A stretch of 64,000 bases of DNA from Ananas comosus (GCF_001540865.1 NC_033627.1:7868322-7932321), one strand, 5' to 3'; counted from the stretch's first letter, positions 1-10,676 are shown. The notes: generated by a model not told the origin, from the sequence alone. A program made the numbers and translations.

Positions 1-1000
1 AAAAGCCCCAATTTGGGTGCCCTAGCTCCATTGCATGTGTAAACCTAGGGTTCGATCTCATTGGGAAGCAAAAGTAGCTTCATTATACTCTAAATAGTCC
101 ATTAGAACCATCCCTATCTCACTCCAAACCCTAGTTTGGATTTCACCATGAGAGGTGATGAAGCTCACCTCAAGCTTCACCATTTTCATGGTCTTGATCT
201 CAAAAGAAGCAAAAAGAAAGCTTCAAATACTCCAAAGGTTCCATAAAAACCGTCTTCATTCTAATCCAAACCCTAGTTTGGAATTAAACATGAGAAGGGG
301 CAAAGCTTACCTCTAAGCTTGCTCCTTTCTTGCTCTAGAGAGGAAGAAGATGAAGCCTCTTTGCTCCTTGACCTCCTTTTTCACTTTCTTCTCCTTCTTC
401 TCCTTCTTTTCTTCCTTTCTTCTTCTTCTCCTTTGTCTTCTAGAGAGAGAGAGGGAGAGAAGAGAGTGTGAGAGGTGAGGAAATGAGAGAAATATCTCAT
501 TTGCCCTCATACATAGCTATTGGGTTGCAAAATTGCAGCTAAACTCCTCAGCTTTTATCTCTGTGCACTGCCTGGACTGGGCAGTTTTCGCAGGCAGAGA
601 CCGGTCTCCCCGAGCAGGGACCGGTTCCCGAAGGTCCACCCTGCGCAGCCAGAGCTGCTGCGCGCAATGCGACTGGTCTCCCTCTGGTGGGACCGGTCTC
701 TCGGGGACCGGTCTCTCAAGCAGAGACCGGTTCCCGAGAGCTGATTTTCCAAGACTTAGCTGATTTTTCGGCTGTCTTATTCTGCACGCGTTCGGGGACC
801 GGTCTCTCCCACCAGGGACCGGTCCCCGAGAGCTCAAAACTGCAGAATGCAGATTTTGATTCTATAGCTCTCGAAAACCTCCCGTAACTCACTTTTAATC
901 ATTTTAACACCTTCGGATTTTCCGAAGTGTACCGTTCTCGCACTTAGGTCAATTTGACTAAAGTTCGACATTTATTTTCCAAATTTTCGGTATATTACAC
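1..1000 (-). mobile_element. Type-B Ty3/Tekay-like LTR, partial at window edge
   Basis: Read on the minus strand this is the first kilobase of an LTR starting TGTAATATACCG at position 1000, the same type as the solo LTR at 12540-15225. It holds a GGGACCGGTCCC dyad array (about 595-835), a purine-rich leader and a splice-donor-like AG|GTAAGC at about 310. The remainder lies left of the window. It interrupts the type-E LTR that resumes at 1001; ctagt at 1001-1005 is the likely target duplication, but the other copy is not visible. Confidence 0.85.
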
Positions 1001-2458
1001 TAGTGCGCCTTTATGACACTTAGACATTTAATGTTTAAGCATGTTCCACATTCCTCAATGGCCCTATCCACTAAGTTCACACATGTCCCGAGCTCAATGT
1101 CGCTTGATGACATTAGCTCTCTAGTTCACATACCTTCTAGTTCAACACCTCTAAATGGCAATTTTGTCATCTTTCATGTCTCAAATATACTTAAGTTTTA
1201 ATGCATGAATCAAAGCTCATTTACACTATAGAAGTATGAAGCCAAGTCTCATATAGAATGCTAGATGTAATCATAGATCTCTCAAGCAACTCTCTACTAT
1301 ATAGGAGTCCAAAATTGCACTATAAGTAACATAGGAATTTTAAGCATTCTAAAATTCACAATAAATACATATAACAAGAATATGCATGCTTTTTCAATTA
1401 ATGATACTTAATTCATCACAAATAAGAATTTCTCATTGTGTGGCTAGGTCAAACCCACCGAACCGTCCACGAGTCTCAAAATACCCTAAAAGTATTGAGC
1501 GAAGAGATACACGGGCATTACGATCAACTATAAGATCAAAAATTAACCAGCAAGACAAAAAGGGCTAAAATTCACCTAATGTGTAGGAAAACTCTCTCAA
1601 GCTCCAAAAGAGAGCTAAATCCCTTCCAATCCAAGCCCAAGAAAGGTTCTAATCCAAACAATCTAGCCTCGAAAGCCATAAATCAAAAAGCCCCAAAAAT
1701 CAACCCTAATATCCATTCTAGGGTTCCATATGGTAAAACCTACCAAATCAAGAATCAAAAGGTAGAATCCAAGTACTAACCTCCCAAGATGCCCCCAAAC
1801 AAGCTCCAAATCTTCTAGGGTTGAAGATTGGTCCACCACCAAGCTCTACAAGCAAGCTCTAAGCCTTGCATGGGTGGAAAGGAGAGAAAGGGGTTGAGCT
1901 CCAAGCTCCCTCAAGCAAGCTCCTCTTCTTCTTCTCCTCCTTCTTCTTCTTCTCTCTCAAGAAGGTGTAGGGTGAGGGTGAGAAATGAGGAGGGAAGAGA
2001 GGGAAATGGCTAATAAGCACATCTAGTGTAACAAAATCCGGAGAGGCCCCTCAAAAACTCAAAATTGCAATAGCCCGGTCTGGGCAGTTTTCGCCCAGAG
2101 GGACCGATCTCTCCCCAGCAGGGACCGGTCTCTCGTTGCGAACCCGAAAAACCAACGTTCGGGAACCGGTCTCTCCCTGCGCGGGACCGGTCTCTCACTG
2201 TGAAGATGAGCTCGGGGACCGGTCTCGCCTGCCAGGGACCGATTGCCTCAGGCTGCCACAACACTGCTCACTAGGGGACCGGTCTCTCCTTCCAGGGACT
2301 GGTCCCCGAAAGTAAAAATTCTCAGGACTTGTCTAGAATTCCAGTTTTCGAACTTTTTAGGTCGAAAAGTATTCGACGACCCTCCACCAAGTGTGGAAAA
2401 GCTCGAAATACATCCAAGCACTCGAACCTCGCAATTGGCAGAGGTCCAGTGTGTTACA
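1001..2458 (-). mobile_element. Type-E LTR fragment (copy E1), GGGACC-flavoured array
   Basis: On the minus strand the LTR starts TGTAACACACTGGACC at 2458. It carries a GGGACCGGTCTC-type dyad array at about 2090-2305, a CT-rich leader, and hairpins with the loop type found in other type-E LTRs (for example 1099-1117). It is interrupted at 1000/1001 by a type-B LTR. To the right it abuts another type-E LTR in mid-sequence, at its TTTCAGAGCCTTCC position, so E1 appears to have inserted into a relative (E2). Confidence 0.8.
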
Positions 2459-3041
2459 GGAAGGCTCTGAAAGAAAACATAAAACAGGGGGCGTGAGAAT
2501 TATAATTTATAGTTCCCAGTGGGCACTTACCTTAGCCAAATGCACCACTAGACCCAAATCATGAGCAGATATAGATAACGAAATAACAACTGCGGAAATA
2601 AAAGCATATACTGAAATGCTATACTATTATACCACAAGTATTCAGAATGTCGGTATGGAGTACATCTACTCTACATGAGTCAATCTACCAATACTTAAAC
2701 ATATATGCTATGATACAACAAGTAATACTATAAAGTATGCTATATGTCCCAAAGTCCACTACATATCTAGTATGTACTATCATAGCAACAAGTATACTAC
2801 AATGCAATATGCGAAACTATCAAGTATACTATATATCCAAAAGTTCAATCCTATGCCATAGCATGTCACGAATCCAACTACTATAACCTATCTAGTAGTG
2901 ATTATCAACTTTTAGTTTAATATTCTGGTTTAATCTCATTTAGGACCTACACAAGTGTAGTCCGGCTTGTGCCGCCTAAGTGCCGGTAGTAGCTCCAACA
3001 TTCCCACTCTAGGAATGAGTCTATCCCTCCCGACCCCGTAG
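2459..3041 (-). mobile_element. Type-E LTR copy E2, first piece (host of the full-length element)
   Basis: The minus strand matches the 3' half of type-E LTRs, with the conserved CCCACTGGGAACTATAA stem-loop block at about 2490-2520 and the TTTCTTTCAGAGCC acceptor block at about 2463-2476. The sequence stops at the CGTAG target site at 3037-3041 and resumes at 15905. The U5 end is missing because copy E1 sits there. Confidence 0.8.
3037..3041. repeat. Left target-site duplication CGTAG of the full-length element
   Basis: CGTAG at 3037-3041 is repeated exactly at 15900-15904, directly outside the two LTR ends. A 5-bp duplication is the expected integrase signature for Ty3/gypsy elements. Confidence 0.9.
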
Positions 3042-3237
3042 TGTGACGCGCTGGACCTTGCAAACTGTGGGGTTTGAGTGATTGAATGGGTTATGAGCTT
3101 TTCCAAACTTTCTGGTGGGTCGTCGACAGTGTTCCGACCTATGGTTCGAGTCCCGAGAATGGTGGTTTAAAACCTTGCATCAAAATCCAAAAAGTTGGAT
3201 TTTTGGTCAGCTCTCGGGTAGCCTTCTGCAGGCTGTG

Positions 3238-3396
3238 TATCGGTACGGGCTTGATGGCTGTACCGGTACGGGGTTGATGGCTGTACCGGTACGGGCCCGC
3301 GTACCGGTACACAGACAGCTTTTCGGCCAAACCCAAGGCTCGGGTTTGCGTTTTCGTGGGTTGTGTACCGGTACACAAACCCGTGTATCGGTACGC
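3238..3396 (+). promoter_or_regulatory. ACCGGT dyad array in U3 of the 5' LTR
   Basis: Five copies of the palindrome GTACCGGTAC, plus degenerate forms such as TATCGGTACG, precede the TATA box by 50-210 bp. The spacing between dyad centres is roughly 18-23 bp or multiples. The position suggests a transcription-factor or enhancer array; no factor is identified. The 3' LTR lacks one TTGATGGCTGTACCGGTACG unit. Confidence 0.6.
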
Positions 3397-3449
3397 AGTG
3401 CAGTTTGGGCTGTTTCGTGGAGGGGCGTTTTTGCAATTGTTGCAACACC

Positions 3450-3458
3450 TATATATAA
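3450..3458 (+). promoter_or_regulatory. TATA box of the 5' LTR
   Basis: TATATATAA followed by CACCCC, placed just after the ACCGGT array and before a CT-rich leader. The same sequence is kept in the 3' LTR at 11129-11137. It is the expected Pol II promoter of the retroelement. Confidence 0.7.
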
Positions 3459-3703
3459 CACCCCACCCCCTTTGAGAGCTCTCTTGAGCTTAGACCTGTG
3501 GAGAAAAGGTGAGAACTCTTCCCCTTTGGATTCTTCTCCATTTTTGATGGTTTTCTTTGTGGGTTTTGATCTCTTTCTCCTTCTCCTTCTTACTTTTGTG
3601 GGTTTTCCACCATTGGAGAAGCTTGAGATCTTGGTTGGAGCTTGTTTGGAGATCAACCTTCAACCCTATAGAGCTTGGAGCTTGGTTTTGAGCATCTTGT
3701 GAG

Positions 3704-5136
3704 GTTAGTAAACTTAATCTCCCATTTAGATTAAGTTTTGAAGGTTTCTCTTGAATGAAACCCTAGATTTTCGATTCTAAGGCTAGAAATGGGGATTTTT
3801 GATTTGAGGGCTTTGAAACCTAATTGATGGGTTTATAACCTTTGTTTAGGTTAGATTGGAAGGACTCTAACTCCCATTTGGAGATCGTGAGAGCCTCCTT
3901 CGCAATCGGTAAGTTTTCTCCAACCCTAGCTTGAGAAGCTTAATGATTGAGCTATTTGCCCTTCGTTTCGTTTGGGTGACCCCATTTTTGATGTTTCTAG
4001 GGTACTAGGAAGCTTGTGGATAACTTCGTTCGGCGAAACGAAGAAGTCGATTTTGGTGGGTTTGACTTCATGAAAATGGGGCAAAATGGCCCCTATGCCT
4101 TCTAAACTTTTCGTAAAGTATTCTTGAATGCAAATTCATGCTAAACATGATTTATGTGAATTTTAGAACACTTAACATGCATGCCTCATGTATCGTAAAA
4201 TTTGTACTCCATATAGTAGAGCTATATGTGTAGATTGCATGCATTGTGGATAGTGCTTGGTTTTGCAAGTTGAGAATATGTCTCCATGCTAAAATTGAGT
4301 GAACTATGCATCATAAATATATTAATGCCATGCTTGAGACTCGTTGAACAAAAGTGTCATAAAGGGGCACTTGGAATTAGTAAACTATGAAAATGCAACT
4401 TAAAGACATGATGATAGGCCATTATATATCTGCTATATTCCATGTTAGAGACATGATGACATAGAGATAGGCTATTGAGATACTTGATATATTCCATATT
4501 TTAGACATGAGGACTTGGTACTTGAGATAGATCATTGCTTGCTTTCCATTGTGCTCATTCGCACATGCTTGTGAGGGTCGCTCCCTACAAGCTGGCACTC
4601 TGGAGATAGCCATCGCGACATATGCTCGCCCGTGCGGGATTGGGCGCCGAAGTGGATTGCCGTGGGGGAGGCTCATCCCTAGAGTGGGGATGTTGACTAC
4701 CACGGGGCCATTAGGCACGGCGCAGGCCAGACAGCCTTCGGGTGGGTCTTATATGATTGGGACTTAGTGACAGAACATGCTATGGGAACTTTAAAACTAT
4801 TAAAGTGGATTTGGACTAGAATAGTAAACAATGACATCTTTACTATTTTTGCATCGAGGACATCGGATTGGTTGCATTTTTATGCTTATGCATGTCATAC
4901 ATATCCATGTACATTCATGATATCGTTGCTTTATTACTTAAGCAAATCATGCTAAGTAGAGACTCTATGTTAATAGTAAGTTACATTTTACTTACCTTTC
5001 GCTTTACTACATTGTTAGTCACTGACCTCTTTTCGTAGCTTTCGGGTCTTGTGGCGCAGTTCACTGAAGTCAGTAATTGCCCACTGGGAACTATTTTTAA
5101 TAGTTCTCACGCCCCCGTTTTCTGGTTTTCTTTCAG
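3704..5136 (+). other. Candidate leader intron inside the 5' LTR
   Basis: The donor GTGAG|GTTAGT lies about 250 bp after the TATA box. The acceptor is a pyrimidine run ending TTTCTTTCAG|AGCC. Donor and acceptor at equivalent places recur in type B, D, E and F LTRs, although the sequence between them has diverged. Removing it would join the short leader to the U5/PBS region. This is an inference from position and conservation; no transcript was seen. Confidence 0.45.
5088..5106 (+). other. Conserved stem-loop before the leader acceptor
   Basis: GAACTAT-ttttа-type loop-ATAGTTC: arms at 5088-5094 and 5100-5106, preceded by CCCACTGG and followed by CTCACGCC. Every LTR family in the window has a stem here, with compensatory base changes between families. 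The acceptor CAG follows about 30 bases later. Confidence 0.6.
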
Positions 5137-5538
5137 AGCCTTCTGCACCGGCGGAGGCATGGGATCGCGGTAAGGGGATCGCATAGCTAGCTAGTGAGGA
5201 GCGGTTCTTGCCTAGGTGGTTTGCTCTTTCTTTTTGTAGTTGAGAGAGAGTGAGAGATTTTGTATCCATGTATAGAGACCACCTATGTATCTACCTTTGA
5301 CACTTGTATTTGGGATTTCCTTTGTATTACTTTATGCTTTTATTAGTGGATTCCGGTTTTATGCTCCTTTCTTTATTGTAGAACTTAGTATTATATCATA
5401 CTCTGATACTCCTAGTTGTCCTGTATTACCGCTTTATTGGTTGTTGTTTTTAAACGCCTTATATGTTTTAGACGTATGGCGGGTCTGGGCACGCGCCGGG
5501 CGGGCTTCCGCTCGGTCCCGGGGCGTGACAAATTAATT

Positions 5539-5550
5539 TGGTATCAGAGC
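5539..5550 (+). promoter_or_regulatory. Primer binding site, initiator tRNA-Met
   Basis: TGGTATCAGAGC lies 8 bases after the LTR end. It is complementary to the 3' end of plant initiator tRNA-Met, the usual primer of plant Ty3 and Ty1 elements. Confidence 0.9.
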
Positions 5551-5872
5551 CTAGGGTTGAGTCTTAGTGGACCTAGCAAACCTTAGGCCGGTTGGACTAT
5601 AGGAGATAGGCTCGTGAGAGACGAGGTCTATTCGACTTGTGAGCGAAAGTATCATGATTGGGTATTACGATAACTCTAAAAAGTTAGAGTTGATTGGAGT
5701 GTTTGGCTTCTAACTTCGCGGAGGGTTACGTTGGCGGCCGACAACGTAACATCGGGAGTTAGTTATAAATAACACTTCCTTACTTTCGCATGATTTGGGT
5801 ATTGTCTATTTTCAGCGGGGATGCGATAGCGTGGGTTTTACTAACTTACGCTTCTATGATGTTATAGTGACG

Positions 5873-7305
5873 ATGCCGATTACTCGCTCCCAATCTGCCG
5901 GGGCGGACAATGCGGCGAACTTTGAGGAGGTCGAGACCTCCGCTACCTCCGGATCGGGCGAGATCCGTGAGTTGAGGGGCCAGCTTGCGGCCCTCACCGA
6001 TTTAGTCACTCAGCAGGCGGAGGCGGCCCGACAGCAGACTGAGGCGGCGCGCTGACAGGAGGCGCGGATGAAACGCCTGGAGGACTTACTCCTGCAGCAG
6101 GCAGCAGCTTCTAGGGAGACGCAGGGCCCCACACCGCCAGCATCCGTAGTGGACGTCGCACCGAGAGCGCCGTCCCCCGCACCCAGTTCTTCGCGTGCGG
6201 CGCCTGTGGCCGCACCCCAGGGGGAGGTCTTGGCGGCACCACCTGTGCAGAGGCCCCCGATTGGAGCAGCTTTTCCTACTTTGGTTGAGGGGGCGGAGTG
6301 AGACAGACTGATGGAGCGCCTCAACGAGTTCAGGAGGTGCAACCCCAGGATCTTTGACGGCGAGAAGGTCGACCACTGGATCGTGGAGAAGTGGTTGATG
6401 CATATGGAAAAGCTCTTCCGCGACACCTTCATGGAGGAGAGGGATAGAGTTTGGCTCGCCACTCACCATTTGGACGGCGAGGCCTACCGCTGGTGGTTGG
6501 ATCTCCAGGAGAACGCCCGCACAGACTTGGCAGCTATTACTTGGGCGAGGTTCAAGGAGCTTCTTTTGGCGCACTACTTCCCAACCAGCGTCAAGAGAAA
6601 GATGGAGCAGGATTTGCGCAGCTTGCGCCAGGATGACAGGACCATAGCCGAGTACGAGAGGGAGTTTTCTCAGCTTCTGCATTGCGTGCCTTTCGTAGTA
6701 CGGGATGACGAGGACAAGGCCCGCATCTTTGAGCGAGGATTGAGACAGTATATCTTCCGGTTTGTGCAATCCTCTAACCTCCAAACCTACCGGGAGGTGG
6801 TGGATCGCGCGCTCATTGTGGAGAGCGCCGCGGCGGATGTCCAGGAGCAGCGAGAGGCTAGGGACAAGGGGAAGGCCAAGAGGCCTGCGGCTGAGCGTGC
6901 AAGCCAGATGCACTCTAGGAGGCCGCCGAAGCATCCGAGGAGCCAGCAGCGTGGGCGTGGCTCGGACTCTCACCGTGGAGGATCCGATCGACGTCGACCT
7001 CCCCAGTGTGTGATCTGTGGTGGTCCCCACGTTCCACCGCAGTGTCCTCAGCGGGGAGGGAGGTGTTTCCAATGTGGCCAGGAGGGCCACTTTCGGACCG
7101 AGTGCCCGAAGGGATCTTCACCGGCACCGTCGACTGCATCGGCACCGGCTCTACCAGCCGCCAGCCAGGGGACTCCATCGGCACAGTATCAGCCTGGGCG
7201 GCCACCCGTCCAGCGCCAGAGCGAGGGATCTCGACAGGCCCCGAGTGGGCGTATGTATGCCGCTCAGACCGAGGAGGCGACAGCAGCCGAGGATGTCGTT
7301 GCAGG
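5873..7305 (+). pseudogene. gag: gag of the full-length element (broken)
   Basis: Encodes the capsid/nucleocapsid polyprotein of the element. The start at 5873 (MPITRSQ) is the first in-frame ATG giving a typical plant Ty3 gag N-terminus. The frame is closed by TGA at 6053 and TGA at 6299, then stays open to 7363. A retrotransposon-gag domain (WW-LDLQ, F-ELL-YFP, Y---F--L) lies at about 6330-6830. A basic linker and a zinc knuckle [14 protein letters not shown] (CX2CX4HX4C) follow at 7064-7105. The reading frame shifts at about 7290-7325 before the protease. Both stops could come from CGA-to-TGA deamination. Not translatable as it stands. Confidence 0.9.
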
Positions 7306-7319
7306 TATCATTTTACTAG

Positions 7320-10300
7320 AGTTCGTGCTTTATTTGATACCGGTGCATCGCATTTATTTATAGATCGGCTGTTTGCCGAGTTGCATGGCATTCCATTGGG
7401 TTCTTTGTTGCATACGGGACATGTTGTTGTACCCGACCATATTTTGGATATTAGAGAGTATAGCCCCAGTTGCCCTATTCGGGTAGGAGATTGGATCATG
7501 CCTATAGATTTGCTAGCTTTGCGCAAGCTGGGGGATTTTGATGTGGTCTTGGGCATGGATTGGTTGACCAAGTATTATGCCACGATTGATTGCAAGAATC
7601 GCACGGTTACTTTTAGAGAACCTGGGCAGACTGAGGTGGTATTTAGTGGATGCCGGAGTTCGCTGTTTGCGATGACGATCAGCTCGTCTCGAGCTAGGCA
7701 GCTGATCAGCAGAGGTTGTGTAGCCTATTTGGCTAGTGTTGTGCTGAGGGGCGAAGATGACACCCCTAGGATTGAGGATATCCCGGTGGTGCGGGAGTTC
7801 CAGGATGTGTTTCCAGCTGAGCTACCGGGTATGCCTCCTGATAGGGAGATTGAGTTTGTGGTAGATCTCGTCCCTGGGACTACCCCAATCTCAAAGGCAC
7901 CCTATAGGATGGCACCGGCAGAGCTGAGGGAGCTGAGGGCACAGCTGCAGGATTTGTTGGACAAAGGCTTCATTCGACCAAGCGTTTCACCTTGGGGAGC
8001 ACCCGTTTTGTTCGTCAAGAAAAAGGACGGATCACTTCGCCTTTGCGTGGATTATCGTGACCTCAATAAGGTCACGATCAAGAATAAGTATCCGTTGCCG
8101 AGGATCGACGACTTGTTTGATCAAAACTTCAGGGATCGTGTGTGTATTCCAAGATAGACTTGCAGTCGGGATACCACCAATTGAAGATCAAGCCCGAGGA
8201 TGTATCGAAAACGGCTTTTAGAACACGGTATGGACACTATGAGTTCACAGTTATGCCGTTTGGGCTGACTAATGCCCCGGCCGCTTTTATGGATCTAATG
8301 AACCGTGTTTTCAAGCCTTATCTAGACAGGTTCGTTGTAGTGTTCATCGACGATATTTTGGTCTACTCCCGAAGCGATGTGGATCACGAGGAACACTTGA
8401 GGATTGTACTCCAAGTACTTCGGGAAAAGGAGCTTTATGCTAAGTTGAAGAAATGTGAATTTTGGGTTCGAGATGTAGCCTTCCTTGGACACTTGATTTC
8501 TGGATCGGGTATAGCCGTGGACCCTAAGAAAATTGAAGCAATCAAGGATTGGCCGAGACCGACGAGCGTCACGGAGATACGGAGTTTCCTTGGATTGGCC
8601 GATTACTACCGGAGATTTGTCGAGGGATTTGCTAAACTGTCTACTCCCCTCACGAGGCTCACGCATAAAGGAGTCAAGTTCATTTGGAATGATGCGTGCG
8701 AGAGAAGTTTCCAAGCGTTGAAGCAACGATTGACTACCGCCCCGATCTTGACCCTACCAGTAGCTGGAGCAGGGTATGTGGTTTATAGTGATGCTTCACT
8801 TAATGGATTGGGCTGTGTATTGATGCAAGATGGCAAGGTGATCGCGTATGCTTCTCGCCAACTAAAGGAATATGAAAAGAACTACCCGACGCATGACTTG
8901 GAGTTAGCAGCCGTAGTCTTTGCTTTGAAGCTATGGCGCCACTATCTCTATGGCGAGCGATGTGAAGTATATACGGATCACAAGAGCTTAAAGTATTTAT
9001 TCACTCAGAAGGAGTTGAACTTGAGGCAGCGCCGATGGTTGGAGCTACTCAAGGACTATGATCTGACGATCCTTTACCACCCGGGCAAGGCTAACGTGGT
9101 GGCGGATGCGCTAAGTAGGAAATCGATGGAAAACTTAGCGATGCATGCTGTGACTCAACCGCAGTTGATCGAGCAGATGAAGCGGTTGGAGTTGGAGATA
9201 GTGACTCCTGACACGCCCTTGAGAATGATGACATTGGTAGTGCAACCTACCTTGTTGGACAGAATCAAAGAGAAGCAAGTTTCCGATTTGGAATTGCAAA
9301 AGATTCGAGGTAAAGTGGTTGATGGTTGCACCGGCGACTTCCTTTTGGATGATCAGGGATTGATGCGTTTCTCTGGGCGGATTTGTGTACCCGCGGATTC
9401 GGGGATTAAAGAGGATATTCTTCAAGAAGTGCACCGAGCGCCGTATGCTTTACATCCGGGAGGCACCAAGATGTACAAGGATTTAAAGTTACTTTATTGG
9501 TGGCCCGGGATGAAAAAGGATGTTGGCGAGTTTGTAACTCGTTGTCTAACTTGCCAACAAGTAAAGGCTGAGCACCGAGTTCCCGCGGGAAAACTTCAGA
9601 GTTTGCCTATTCCCGTGTGGAAATGGGAGAAGATCACCATGAACTTTGTGATAGGGTTGCCTCGCTCTCAAGCAGGGCACGATGCTATTTGGGTGATCGT
9701 GGATAGGTTGACGAAGTCGGCACAGTTCGTGCCTATTCATACTACTTGGACCGGGGAGAAGCTCGCACAAGTGTACCTTGATGAGATTGTACGGCTTCAT
9801 GGAGTGCCTACATCGATTGTATCAGATAGAGACACCCGGTTCGTGTCTCACTTTTGAAGGAGTCTGCAGGACGCCCTTGGCACTCGATTGGACTTCAGCA
9901 CTGCTTTCCACCCGCAGAGCGATGGGCAGTCGGAGCGCACTATACAGACCTTAGAGGATATGCTCCGGGCATGCGTGATAGACTTCCAGGGAGGATGGTC
10001 GCAGCATCTACCTATGGCAGAGTTTGCTTATAACAACAGTTATCAAGCAAGCATCAAGATGGCACCGTTCGAGGCACTCTATGGACGGAAGTGTAGATCG
10101 CCACTTCATTGGAGTGAAGTTGGCGAGAGATTGGCTTTAGGCCCCGATGTGCTCTTGGAAGCTGAGGACAAAGTTCGCATTGCTCGGGAGCTACTTTTGG
10201 TAGCGCAGAGCAGGCAGAGGAGCTATGCTGATCGACGGCGGCGAGACTTGGAGTTCCAAGTTGGAGACCATGTTTTCTTAAGGGTCTCGCCGACTAGAGG

Positions 10301-10676
10301 AATAAAGAGATTTGGGATTCGGGGGAAGTTGAGTCCCTGTTTCATTGGACCGTATGAGGTTTTGGAGCGTGTAGGCCCGGTAGCGTATAGACTTGCTCTA
10401 CCGCCGAACCTATCGGGCGTGCACAACGTCTTTCACGTATCGGTCCTTCGGAGGTACATTCATGATCCAGCTCATGTTTTGGAAGCTGCACCAGTGGAGC
10501 TGCGCGAGGATTTGAGCTTCGAAGAGCAACTAGTGAAGATTTTGGCTCGCGAGGTGAAGAAGCTGCGGAATCGGGATATTCCGTATGTGAAGGTCCTTTG
10601 GAGCAACCACGGGGAGCGGGAGGCCACGTGGGAGCTAGAGAGCATGCTGCAGGAGCGCTATCCCCATCTTTTTTAG
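7320..10676 (+). pseudogene. pol: pol of the full-length element: PR-RT-RNaseH-IN-chromodomain (broken)
   Basis: Polyprotein for reverse transcription and integration. Protease ALFDTGASH at 7324-7353. RT follows, with a frameshift at about 8115-8145 between [10 protein letters not shown] and YSKIDL and the catalytic FIDD in [11 protein letters not shown] near 8345. RNase H shows VVYSDAS and VYTDHKSL. Integrase shows the zinc HHCC (CLTCQQ near 9545) and the catalytic core. TGA at 9855 replaces the tryptophan of the SHFW motif. The frame then runs to 10676 through the QSERTIQ-LE region, a GPY/F-like stretch and a chromodomain-like end (YVKVLW...EATWELE). The first integrase aspartate, normally in MDFV, is asparagine here (MNFV). 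At least two frame breaks and one stop make this copy non-autonomous. Confidence 0.93.

Larger units (their letters stand above)
3042..5530 (+). repeat. 5' LTR of the full-length element
   Basis: Starts TGTGACGCGCTGG and ends GGGGCGTGACA, so it has TG...CA termini. Inside: a TGTACCGGTACA dyad array 3238-3396, TATA box 3450-3458, candidate donor AG|GTTAGT at 3703/3704, hairpin AAGTGTC-ATAAAGG-GGCACTT near 4354-4374, GC-rich block 4550-4750, stem-loop 5088-5106, acceptor TTTCTTTCAG ending at 5136, and the ATCGCGG...GATCGC motif near 5163-5185. Length 2489 bp. Confidence 0.95.

Noticed and set aside
313..837. Several overlapping short frames with Arg/Pro/Gly-rich products over the LTR arrays
   Set aside because: Repeats of GACCGGTCCC translate into RDRSP- or GPVPE-like runs in many frames. 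They mirror the DNA repeat and are not proteins.
3115..3702. 195-codon open frame in the 5' LTR
   Set aside because: It runs through the dyad array and TATA region. No domain, not kept in the 3' LTR or other type-E LTRs.
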